Source: Flavobacterium sp. CF108 (lineage in GTDB: Bacteria > Bacteroidota > Bacteroidia > Flavobacteriales > Flavobacteriaceae). From it: 64,000 nucleotides of DNA. A program made the translations under genes and the position numbers. The notes below the pieces were generated by a model. That model saw only the letters and a program-made list of their open reading frames with translations, was not told where the DNA came from and did no database searches. Position 1 is the stretch's first letter; the number at the start of each line of letters is the position of its first letter. Below, one piece after another: positions 27,001 through 30,600 of this stretch. Where the stretch lies: positions 530,768-594,767 of the forward strand of contig NZ_FQWW01000004.1 of the NCBI RefSeq assembly GCF_900129795.1, given 5' to 3'.

Positions 27001-27473
27001 GGATAGTAATCATAAATTAATGATCCTGTAATATTAGTATACGCTGTTTGAGTTGGAAGTTTAATCTTAATTGAACCCAGATTAGCACGATTTACAGTCC
27101 CATTATTTACAGAACCTTGACTGTAAACACCAGCCCAATAAAGTCCAGCGTAAACAATTTTGTAACATTCTCTACTACTCTGTGGAATAGCTAAAGTAGC
27201 TGAACTCGAACTAAACGTGGTATTATCACTATCGACATCAATATATTGCATATTAAGGTCGTTATTGTTCTGGTTCGTTGCGTTGAAGGCATTGTTAGGC
27301 CGTTCACCGTTACTATTGTTATCTCTATTCAAAATATTATTACCTATCAAAAGCATATCACCTTTTAAACTCTCGTCAAAACGAGGAGTGAAATCCTTTT
27401 GAGAGAACATAATAAAACTCTGTATAAAAAATAATACAGTTAAAACTAATTTTAAAGTAGTAGGTTTCTTCAT
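3012..27473 (-). CDS. sprB: SprB, giant repetitive gliding-motility adhesin
   Basis: This 8153-residue cell-surface protein is the likely SprB orthologue. SprB is moved along the cell by the gliding machinery and mediates adhesion and propulsion. It starts with a signal peptide (MKKPTTLKLVLTVLFFIQSF). A unique N-terminal region (about 40-370) contains AGLYWAG. A DUF11-like beta domain follows (about 370-500, NYEIGFRNTGNDNATEFTIRDQLP). A long array of roughly 75-90-residue SprB-type modules runs from about 810 to 8060. Most modules carry a Cys in a CNG/CTxS-like motif and a second Cys in D-x-x-GC, and they end in ITxP. The array is interrupted at about 1220-1425 by a MAM-like jelly-roll candidate. 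The last ~88 residues (FTPNG ... FAIFDRYGRQI ... GHFTLYR) are a type-B T9SS sorting domain. It is longer than the 6497-residue F. johnsoniae SprB. SprD lies 128 nt upstream and SprF downstream. Confidence 0.95.
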   Translation of the reverse strand: MKKPTTLKLVLTVLFFIQSFIMFSQKDFTPRFDESLKGDMLLIGNNILNRDNNSNGERPNNAFNATNQNNNDLNMQYIDVDSDNTTFSSSSATLAIPQSSRECYKIVYAGLYWAGVYSQGSVNNGTVNRANLGSIKIKLPTQTAYTNITGSLIYDYYPATSNGDQMPYAYYYDLTSLVQGLTNPEGVYTAANIISGRGGINGGFAAGWNLFVVYEDPKSSAKYITSFDGLRWIQASSGPVTYDISGFKTIPTGVVKAKLAFAALEGDVNLTGDKYSINNTDIFTAERLVNNFFNSTFNDTNGPYTTRTPNSGNTLGFEAGILNVPNPATTAFPGGSVIKNNDTSAQLKLSTGGDGYGLFFNAFNVEIIEPKIVLTKIVKNNLGANIGGQNVTLGQQLNYEIGFRNTGNDNATEFTIRDQLPINIIFNYPADIVSLPAGVTVQSYNAATRNIVFSVNSNIVKVGDPEKIISFKVQVVPDCQSLSEACSNSIDNSAYATYKGQQNTSFIISDDPSVNTNTGCILVPKATNFLVGVDGCKYTTNVTLCGDNITLTAANGYSDYTWYSDEARTIQIGKGQTLVVKDPGTYYVYNLAAAPCRSIYQSFVVTRFGTTTENPVIPFADQVVTCPNDGKKLPNIFLCGSNAVRQITTSISDATSIVWEKLNEGGTCVPVTNQNCANESEGCKNSWTSVGSGQNYTANQAGQFRVTLNYAGLCFNRFYFNVYTNLLTPTETHKDIICGVPGSITIGGVPAGYEYAISTDPNGTIGAYQTSNTFNITNPNSYTVHIRQIGVTTNPCIFTVPNILIRSRDLQISTVVTQPTCYGDKGSIKVGALNIDPQYYYYLYNNATNVLVNSVGPIAASDYTFANLNPGTTYRVRVTNAPIGGTPAPTCNVSSVIAINNIAAPLTVTAALTTPLTACSDGKITLTGSGGTAPYYYFVNGSTTFLTSNEIIFTTAGTYNIQLVDSNNCTATTSISVTGNPKPVYTITNTEINCNGGTAQININVTNANGYTLQYSIDNGATFSSTPVFSNLTGGTYNVVVRYTLSGTTCTDPATTITITAPANALSASAGVSELAGCDPSGNGFGKVRITNPQGGTPPYTYSFDGGTTYGTSNEAYVAPGTYTLYVRDSKGCTFAMPGVVLDPKPADPTISVAPPVFNCNGTATSTVTVTNGGGANYSYEYYLDNVLNTNTPPNVFVNVPSGSHTVSVKYNLISVPTYSNLLQEDFGSGGTTTTPGIASAYCFNDQRVNPPYTCSLNGTPTRSVEDNQYSVTSFFWRGDTAWYHFKDHTTNGTDANGRYLLVNIGGAAGPYGVLYSKPIIDVIPNQPVMVSLYVGNLLNTGVTGAAPIVRFELVDGSGNVVATEDTGKIAEAANDANRTKWVPINISLNPGNNTNLTFRIRSGSTEYGGNDLVIDDIWVRQIPKSCITQKDFPIVIDSNKAFTASITGVKNVTCNGGNNGEITLAAENFNLPYGFDYSMNNGTTWVNSKVSPVTVTGLTSQTYSIRVRFNNSASTCTFPFSQPITAPAALAVTAQVTAQPTCTTGASITATVTGGTPAYQYELRQSNGTTVVVPFQTSNIFTNVASGTYRIVVRDANACTSPASATVNINNPTAPTASLAASSDLCYDSTNQATLVVTATGTGTLTYSLDGGAAQTSNTFTNVGPGTHNVVVTDSNNCTATVSNIVIAPALEGSATISKTLDCTTSPNATITVSITGGTSAFTYRVRIGSGTFGSSNNVTGTSFVYTATTANTYTFQITDSKGCITTTTAVVNPISNPTVTATKVDATCNGASTGSIQLVGAGGSGGYTYSFNGSATFIAQSDYTGLAAGTYTFQVMDSKGCKSAVGNITITQPTTLTATASATAFSCNASNVKQAATVTIAVPTTGTAPYQYSFDGGTTFTNTRTLSVTDNGTNQTISYVVSDAQGCKTPVQTVTINRLNPPTDLAFSNAAVTCTATTTTVTATATNGVGTLTYAITSPAASVATNTTGVFAGLAAGTYNFKVTDANGCYYEEPYIINAVSPISVAGNKTNDALCKGGATGSGTFTVSGNATVGAYTYTVTPAAAAASITKSGNTLTLSNVAAGTYSVQVRDNATGCTNTASIIITEPANALTFTATATNVNCNNDNSQITVTAAGGTPNYTYAFAKSPSTVPSSTYGNSAVLTVDTNSGADLVWDVYVKDANGCTTKNTVTVVTDNLPSVTATNNNQCTGSGNSFTITATGTGLAPLTYSIDGTSFQTSNIFSVPAGTYTVTVKDRNGCTAATAAALVIYPQLTGVGSVTKELDCTVTPNATITVTIGGGRSPFTYTVRKGSGTPSAPSASIAGTTFTYSVTPGNADTYTFVITDANGCQATAVTTVDPISNPTVTAAQTNSSCNGAADGSVTLTGAGGSGGFTYSNNATTGFTTNPVFNGLAAGSYTFYVKDSKGCTGSVAVTITQPSTLAATVAVVGFTCNTSNAKVAGTVTINVTAGTGTAPYEYSFNGSGYSSNNVLTLNDNGADQPYTYSVRDAKGCPVTGSGTLLRLNPPTDLTFASPAVTCTATSTTVTLTAINGVGALQYETIAPSTVIRAKQTSNAFTNLAPGSYTFRVTDANGCYYTEPYIVNPVTPIAITGNKTSDVLCRGGSTGSGTYTVSGNATVGAYTFTLTAGTLGSGTLTQSGNTLTLSNVAAGTYTVQVTDTATGCTNSASIVIGQPAAALAITTAVATNVNCNNDNSQITVTATGGTPNYTYAFAKSPSTVPSSAYGASNILTVDTNSGADLVWDVYVKDANGCIAKSTATVILDGMPAITNVTVNNQCTASGSGFTITATATGLAPLTYSIDGTSFQTSNAFTVAAGTYTVSVKDKNGCIAAAPAATVVYPQLTAAGTVTKELDCTVTPNATITVTIGGGRSTYTYTVQKGAGTPSAASAPITGPTFTYTVTPANADTYTFVITDSNSCTRTAVVTVAPIANPTVTAVQTNASCNGAADGSVTLTGAGGSGSFTYSNNPTTGFTTNPVFTGLAAGSYTFYVKDSKNCSGSVAVTITQPITLAATVAVVPFTCNTSNAKVAGTVTINVTAGTGTAPYEYSFNGSGYSSNNVLTLNDNGANQPYTYSVRDAKGCPVTGSGTLLRLNPPTDLTFASPAVTCTATTTTVTLTAVNGVGTLQYETIAPSTVIIAKQTSNAFANLAPGSYTFRVTDANGCYYTEPYIVNPVTPIAITGNKTSDVLCRGGSTGSGTYTVSGNATPGAYTFTLTAGTLGSGTLTKSGDTLTLSNVAAGTYTVQVTDTATGCTNSASIVIGQPAAALAITTAVGTNVNCNNDNSQITVTATGGTPNYTYAFAKSPSTVPTSTYGNSAVLTVDTNSGADLVWDVYVKDANGCTAKSTVTVILDVMPVITNVTVNNQCTASGSGFTITATATGLAPLTYGIAGPTGAFQTSNTFSVAAGTYTVYVKDKNGCIAAAPAATVVYPQLTAAGTVTKELDCTATPNATITVTIGGGRSTYTYTVQKGAGAPSAASAPITGPTFTYTVTPANADTYTFVITDSNSCTRTAVVTVAPITNPTVTAVQVNASCNGTANGSVTLTGAGGSGGFTYSNNIAGPFAANPVFTGLAAGSYTFYVRDSKNCTGSVAVTITQPLTLVATVVEVPFSCNTSNAKVAGTVTINVTAGTGTAPYEYSFNGSGYSSNNVLTLNDNGTNQAYTYAVRDAKGCPVTGSGTLLRLNSPTDLTFAAPAVTCTVTTTTVTLTAVNGVGALQYETIAPSPVIIPKQTSNAFANLAPGTYMFKVTDANGCYYTESYTVNPVTPITVLASKLSDVLCNGGNTGSIRLTVAGFGSTYSYTVNGGTAVTGVNTGTVTLPNLTANTYAIVITDEVTGCTANASITINQPAAALAATYAAVNANCFVSTSAVTVTATGGTPIYRYSFVQDGAAVGVYSNNNKANLDPAVNLNWDVHVIDANGCTFKLDITIAKDVVPTVTASAAGQCFGVGSYTITATPGAGLVAPLSYSINGGASYQAGNTFVVTTPGSYTIRIKDGNGCTADSNVVLVNNALTLNAALDKDITCSVPTDAQITLTPAGGSGPFTYTASPNIGTFAGNVFTTNTAGSYTFTVTDSRGCTATSAAVIVTTPVLPEITGVTQTQSINCNGDATAAIAITIDNTKGQAPFVYTVLNTTTGVNYGSQTSGLAAGNYLITVTDAKGCTDTDNINIAQPTPIVVNRTITPITCGALGVSLGAITITSVTGGTPNYIYHVTGVNGYNKQITNQTGALVVFEVVDFGLYQIVVTDANGCTNIEQNIFVASPPNDLDITVTPPPADCSSLGSAVVAIGAASTNITGNGPFHFAVYTGPGMTYTSPTTLPWYDEDVLGVPAGVNPGSKKTSIPNLLPGVKYTFIVHDAGTGCYYYETAQFPIPTNSTLTVTGLTANNVTCKGSNNGNVSLTVNSTYPTPTPISYEIFNSFTMVTTGVTGTGTVPANGSLPINNIGALGFGNYVVVIKETAGGTNAGCSVASNTFNITESAIDLSVTASVTKNANCNPNSGIITAVAKDGTGPYTYQLLLSTDPAPTAASAGWASVNTFNRNAGNYIAYAKDAYGCIKFAAITLNKDADPTITAPAGICYDGNPFTFAISGTVDPAVGGATYSVNGSTFQTSPSFTFNASGTYTLVIKDGNGCTATTTYEVKPQLQLSAALTKELDCTGTPDAQITLTATGGYNTAYTYYYSTDAGFSYTLMPSNVLTTSVLGNYMFKVNDAKLPTACEATTTLTLDPIQPTVFTTVETHVSCNGGADGTITVNVTSGVGPYEYQLDGGAFQTSNVFTGLAAGTAYTITVRDSKSCLYPGTPITITEPAALTATSALTTALTCAAGNVPTKALVTVTAADGTAPYLYSFDNGVTYTSTNTYEAFAGTTFNVLVKDAKGCIFTLTNGVNIPALNPPTITNITGTPIYCAPAASTTSTVTITTTNGVGTLAYAILSPASATSNVSGAASGIFTLLAPDTYLFEVTDANGCKDQKSYTVDPVTNITVAGQLVSNVICNGQGNGAVKFTVANFGGTYTAVLTAGTGTVAQAGNTVDVTGLVPGTYTLEVTDDVTQCTATASVVVTQPTVLNINLVSNVNANCNSGAKVEVIASGATPNYTYAFVQDGVAPVAADYTNSASAVLAPATNTLWDVYAKDANGCTVKLDVTIATDALPTINPSVGLYCYTGGPVAITITGTYVGTPTYSIGNGYQASPNFVLNAPGNYTFYIKDGNGCIVSAPYTLNQQLLLQATLTQDLTCAGSASITLLATQGTTTYTGFEVDFNGGGYVAATSPYTATAAGTYTFRVTDSQGCQAISIPVVVTPTTTPTATLAQTNVSCIGGNNGSITVTAANGITPYQYSINGGAFQASNIFTGLIAGTYNIVVRDAKQCSSVSVPATITQPTALAATAVLTQGLTCGTGNATQPAVVTINVTAGTGTAPYQYSFNGGTNYSTTNTLTTYNAGLVTAYVKDANNCIIAVPVTITIPALNAPTNMDITGTPIYCTPAANTTSTVTISNVINGVGTLQYEILSPIVAAKQTSAVFAGLTPNTYLFQVTDANGCTYQESYTVLPVTNITVAGQLISNVTCNGNTNGAVRFTVANYGTSYTATLTAGTGTLTQTGNTVNVTGLVPGTYTVQVVDGTTGCTATASVVVAQPTVLNLNLVSNINANCNFGAKVTVLANGGTPNYTYAFVQDGVTPVAGDYTNSANAVLAPTVNTLWDVYAKDANGCTVKLDVTIATDALPTINPSAGLYCYTGGPVPITITGTYVGTPTYSIGNGYQSSPNFVLNAPGNYVFYIKDGNGCIVSSPYTLRQELLLKATLTQDLTCAGSASITLLATQGTLSYTGFEVSFNAGAYAAATSPYTATAAGTYTFRVTDSQGCQAVSIPVVVTPTTTPTATFTQTNVSCIGGNNGSIIVTAANGVVPYQYSINGGAFQASNIFTGLTAGTYNIVVRDAKQCSSVSVTATITEPTALAATATLTQGLTCGTGNSTQPAVVTINVTAGTGTAPYQYSFNGGVNYSTTNTLTTYNAGTITAYVKDANNCIIATPVTITIPALNAPTNMDITGTPIYCAPAASTTSTVTISNVINGVGTLQYEILSPIVAAKQTSAVFAGLTPDTYLFQVTDANGCTYQESYTINPVTNITVSGQLVSDVVCNGQSNGAVKFTVANYTGTYTAVLTAGTGTLAITGNTVNVTGLVPGTYTILITDGVTGCTATASVVVAQPTALGLNVVSNINANCNFGAKVEVLASGGTPVYKYVFVQDGVTPNVLDYDTVANAVLDPTVNTQWDVYAMDANGCTTKIDVTIATDALPTINSSAGLYCYTGGPVPITITGTYVGTPTYSIGNGYQSSPNFVLNAPGNYVFYIKDGNGCIVSSPYTLNQELLLQATLTQDLTCAGSAVITLLATQGTLTYTGFEVDFDNGGYFPATSPYTATAAGTYTFRVTDSQGCQAVSIPVIVTPTTTPSATFTQTNVSCVGGNNGSIIVTAANGVVPYEYSINGGAFQASNIFTGLTAGTYNIVVRDAKQCSSVSVTATITEPAALAATAVLTQSLTCGTGNATQPAVVTINVTAGTGTAPYQYSFNGINYSATNTFTTYNAGTVTASVKDANNCIIAVPVSVTIPALDAPVIDSVTGTDIWCTPAANTTSTVTVTVSHGVGALHYEILSPASAVTNVSGAANGIFTGLTADTYLFQVTDANGCKDDIYYTVDPLVNITAAGQLVNDVSCNGGSNGSVKFDVDNFGGAYTAALIGGPTTGTLTQVGKVVTLTNLPIGTYTVEVTDTTTGCTASASVTVGQPSVLTLTVASNVNANCNSGAQVSVTAAGGTPNYQYAFIAGAGTPVAADYTNSNNAVLDPAVSLNWTAYVLDSKGCETFIPITIAVDPLPSAITANVTSQCPTAAGEYTFTVTVGSGVAPYEYSIGAGFQTSPTFTVNAAGTYDVTVRDANGCTATATAAVTITPALQLETIVTTLPSCTFNNGVITATATGGSGTANYRYTLDGGVIVNTTPAVFNNVAPGTHVIRVRDVLTTCDFNVTIVIAPATVITGFTLNGTNVSCRGNSDGSITANLAASAPGVNDNPVYTYTLTGTTALGVAVNRPAQTQNIFDNLQAGDYTVTVTSGRGCVDSEDIRISEPNVITVNAPVITQYNCTTGTNVSNYAVITVNNVVGGSGVYTIYEFIKGGVVVQRGPSNAYSESDFTGGDYTVNVYDDKGCMGSSTGIIRVNPFIRLDQINVAVNTAVTCISNEDITVTVTSIGGTPAILNYNVAGTDGNTYNQSNTTGVFTGLTIGNYLITVTNLATGCSIVQAHYVNDPNTFDINVTPVNGQICYGTATGSVDLTFVDNQLNPTNEAGAFNYVITGPVPSNGTTTNAGPVRISNLTAGQYTVVATLVNNPFCTVSTLFTIEQPTAALTVTTAKSDITCVTGNNDGEITASAAGGWDNKYEYQLVLNGTTLVDYSDQFVWSGLSAGNYTINVRDNVGCIATATEVLVVPAPIVVTATASATTLTCFGDKTAIITVDPPTGGQGSNYLYTLNIISATPVISSGPQLSPIFTGLGAGTYSITVTDGFSCSATSANIVINEPTEVIPTLVEASSQTCLTQATLTLSAVGGTAPYTYSTDANFATTIGSFNASVTFPVAVGKYSYYVRDAAGCIGFVSNEITIDPLEPLNIDVDVTNAVVKCTGEATGVIVAEAKGGLGNYIYTLENTAGTIIQGPQATGIFEDLVIGDYIVKVESGDCDDASAVITINEPPVALQAQFTPTNVTCFGENNGKIVVTATGGTGVIKYAISPDLNQFDTISVFEKLAPGLYTVIAQDENGCYVMTDITITQPAAPLIVTAGSILGEQCKGDLNGEFTIDITGGTAPYTVSLDVLAGPYSPVTGTQHTFDGLAGGKHTAFVKDANGCNFEIEVLVPLAVDIDPIADVVYGCETNTVTVTIDPSVDPADVDYSLDVQAGPYLPSNEFKDVLPGTHVIYARHTNGCIQPTASFTIQAFDKLHIQLAGGQQEMNIVSVTAIGGRPAYEYSFDGGPFTSDTKFKYYESRDYVIKVKDQNGCIDTITIPLTYIDVCLDNYFTPNGTHSGWGPGCTNIYTNLEFAIFDRYGRQIAKYHYGQKWDGRYNGEELPTGDYWYVLKLNDVNDAREFVGHFTLYR
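6590..13000 (-). repeat. sprB super-repeat array A (period about 1710 bp)
   Basis: Within sprB, long blocks recur with nearly constant spacing. One anchor near the sequence (n)cctgcaactg recurs at 7315, 9031, 10741 and 12451 (steps 1716, 1710, 1710). A second anchor, attgtagctg, recurs at 7861, 9571 and 11281 (1710 each). Each unit is about 570 aa, roughly seven SprB modules. Near-identical protein blocks such as NITVAGQLVSNV and PTINPSAGLYCYTGG repeat in order. Boundaries are approximate. Confidence 0.8.
15600..22400 (-). repeat. sprB super-repeat array B (period about 1760-1773 bp)
   Basis: A second, distinct family of long units lies in sprB. The anchor (t/c)tctgtataa before an acatccgtt block recurs at 16131, 17904 and 19671, with a degenerate copy at 21429 (steps 1773, 1767, 1758). 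Repeated protein blocks include NCNNDNSQITVTATGGTPNY, APYEYSFNGSGYSSNNVL and KELDCTVTPNATITVTIGGG. Unit length is about 590 aa. Edges are approximate because single modules continue outside the array. Confidence 0.75.
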
Positions 27474-27499
27474 GTTACTATGGTTTCAGTTTAACTATT

Positions 27500-27525
27500 G
27501 TTCTTTGAAGGGGCATTCAAAGAAC
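27500..27525. promoter_or_regulatory. Perfect 10-bp hairpin in the sprD-sprB spacer
   Basis: GTTCTTTGAA (27500-27509) pairs perfectly with TTCAAAGAAC (27516-27525) around a 6-nt loop, 26 nt before the sprB start codon. No T-run follows in the direction of transcription, so it does not look like a terminator. It may stabilise or process the polycistronic mRNA, or affect sprB translation. Confidence 0.5.
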
Positions 27526-27601
27526 AACATTCAATCTTAATTTAAATTTATGTTTTTACTTTCCTTCTTTTTTCAAAGAAGCCGCCGTCTATATCCTATT
27601 A

Positions 27602-30600
27602 TTAATTCTCGACTTTTACGATAGCCATTTTTCCGTTGTATGGTGATTTACCTTTAGCTTCTAATGCTTTAGTTGCTTCTTGCAGACCATCGAATTTCTC
27701 GTAATAGATATAATATTTACTTGTTGTTATATTGTAAAAGAAATTAATATTTGAAAGTCCTGATGCAACTGCTTTAGTTAAGAATTCATCTCTTTTCTCA
27801 ACACTGCTGTGTACTGCAAGAATCATATAATAACCACTTTCAGAATTTTTAATATTCTTAATAATCTGCATATTTGACTGGTCTTCACCAAAATCAAAAT
27901 CTGCAGCTGTGAGCGGTGTACTGCTTACTTTCGTTGTTTCCTTAATACGTTTAAGGGCAGCTAAATCCTGAGCATATCTTCCTTGATCATTTTCGTATGC
28001 CGCACGCTTAATTCTACGTTTTTTCTCAATTTCAGTTTCAGCTTTAATACGCTCTAAATCGGCAAGTAATGCTGCACCTTCCAGTTCCATTTTTAATTGT
28101 GCTGCTTTCAATTCGTTTATCTTCTCCAGATAAGCTTTGTTTAAAGCATCATTTTTATTAGGAACTTTTTTAAGTCTTTCGTTATATAAATTTGTCAGCT
28201 TAGCAATCTCATCTTTCTGTGCTTTACTAGCATCTGCCAGCTGTGATTTTAAAGCTTCTATCTGACTGTTTTCTGCAGCAACACTTTTGAAAGGTTTTGG
28301 TTCTTTATAAATACCTTTTTCACTTAAGTCATTCTCTTCTTTTAAATCATTCAGGTCTTTTTGTTTATTAGCAACTGTTGATTTAAACTGATCTAATAAA
28401 TCATTTTGTGTTTTACCTGAACTTTCAATTGACTGAGTTAAGCTTTCAATTGCTTTTGCTGTTTCATCTTTTGCTGCAGCTGCTGCTCTGGCCGCTGCTG
28501 CTTCTGCATCAGCTTTTGCTTTCTCCGCAGCTAATCTTGCCTGACGCTCTTCTTCTTCTTTTAATTTTCTTGTTTCTTCGTCAGCTTTTTGTTTTTCTAA
28601 AGCTTCAGCATCCGTTTTTGCTTTTGCATCTGCTGCTAATTTTGCTTGTAATGCTTCTGCATCTGCCTTAGCTTTTGCATCAGCTGCTAATTTTACTTTA
28701 AGAGCTTCAGCATCAGCTTTTGCTTTTGCGTCTGCAGCTAATTTCGCTTGCAATGCTTCTGCGTCAGCTTTTGCTTTTGCATCTGCTGCTAGTTTAGCTT
28801 GTAATGCTTCTGCATCTGCCTTAGCTTTTGCATCAGCTGCTAATTTTGCCTGAAGTGCTTCTGCATCTGCCTTAGCTTTTGCGTCTGCTGCTAATTTCGC
28901 TTGTAATGCTTCTGCGTCAGCCTTAGCTTTTGCGTCTGCTGCTAATTTCGCTTGTAATGCTTCTGCATCGGCTTTTGCTTTTGCGTCTGCAGCTAGTTTA
29001 GCTTGTAATGCTTCTGCATCGGCTTTTGCTTTTGCATCAGCTGCTAATTTTGCCTGAAGTGCTTCTGCATCTGCCTTAGCTTTTGCGTCTGCTGCTAATT
29101 TCGCTTGTAATGCTTCTGCGTCAGCCTTAGCTTTTGCGTCTGCTGCTAATTTCGCTTGTAATGCTTCTGCATCGGCTTTTGCTTTTGCGTCTGCAGCCAG
29201 TTTAGCTTGTAATGCTTCTGCATCGGCTTTTGCTTTTGCGTCTGCAGCTAGTTTAGCTTGTAATGCTTCTGCATCGGCTTTTGCTTTTGCGTCTGCAGCC
29301 AGTTTAGCTTGTAATGCTTCTGCATCTGCCTTAGCTTTTGCGTCTGCTGCTAATTTTGCTTGTAATACTTCTGCATCTGCCTTAGCTTTTGCGTCTGCAG
29401 CTAATTTTGCTTGTAATGCTTCTGCGTCTGCTTTTGCTTTTGCGTCGGCTGCTAACTTAGCTTGTAATGCTTCTGCATCTGCCTTAGCTTTTGCGTCGGC
29501 TGCTAATTTTGCTTGTAATGCTTCTGCGTCTGCTTTTGCTTTTGCATCGGCTGCTAACTTAGCTTGTAGTGCTTCTGCATCAGCTTTTGCTTTTGCATCG
29601 GCTGCTAACTTAGCTTGTAGTGCTTCTGCATCTGCTTTTGATTTTGCGTCTGCTGCTAACTTAGCCTGACGTGCTTCTTCAGCTTCTTTTAATTGTTTTT
29701 CTTCTGCTTCCGCTTTAGCTTTTGCGGTTGCTTCTGCATCAGCCTTAACTCTTGCATCAGCAATTAATTTAGCTTGTAAAGCTTCCATGTCTGCTTTTGC
29801 TTTCGCTTCTGCAGCTAATCTCGTTTGTTCTGCTTCTGCATCTGCCTTAGCTTTTGCATCTGCAGCTAGTTTCGCTTGTAATGCTTCTGCATCTGCTTTT
29901 GCTTTAGCATCGGCTGCTAATTTAGCCTGACGTGCTTCTTCATCTGCTTTCGCTTTTGCATCTGCAGCTTGTTTTGCTTGTAATGCTTCTGCATCAGCTT
30001 TAGCTTTTGCGTCTGCAGCAAGTTTCGCTTTTAATGCCTCAGCATCCGCTTTTGCTTTAGCATCGGCTACTAATTTCGCTTGTAATGCTTCTGCATCTGC
30101 TTTCGCTTTTGCCTCTGCATCAAGTTTTGCCTGAGCTTCAGCATCTGCTTTTGCTTTTGCATCGGCTGCTAATTTTGCCTGAAGTGCTTCTGCATCTGCT
30201 TTCGCTTTTGCTTCCGCAGCTAATTTAGCCTGAGCTTCTGCATCGGCTTTTGCTTTTGCATCTGCTGCTAATTTTATTTTTAATGCTTCTGCATCAGCTT
30301 TTGCTTTTGCTTCTGCAGCTATAATTGCTTGTCTGGCTTCTGCATCGGCTTTTGCTTTTGCATCGGCTGCTAATTTTTCTTTTAGAGCTGCTCCTTCTGC
30401 GGCTTTTGCTTTTGCGTCAGCGGCTGCTTTTGCTCTGTTTGCTGCATCAATCGAAGCTTTTGTTTTTGCTTCAGAAGCGGCTTTTGCTTTTGCTTCTGCA
30501 GCTAATCTAGCCTGAAGCGCATCTGAGTCAGCCTTTGCTTTTGCATCTGCAGCTAGAATTGATTGTAAATCTGCTTCTTCAGCTTTTGCTTTTGCATCGG

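Noticed and set aside
27500..27525. sprD-sprB hairpin as a terminator
   Set aside because: No T-run follows on the minus strand, and the downstream sprB belongs to the same operon.
28600..29665. Regular 51-bp repeats considered as a CRISPR array
   Set aside because: There are no unique spacers, the repeats are contiguous and in frame, and they encode the SprD rod. No cas genes are present.
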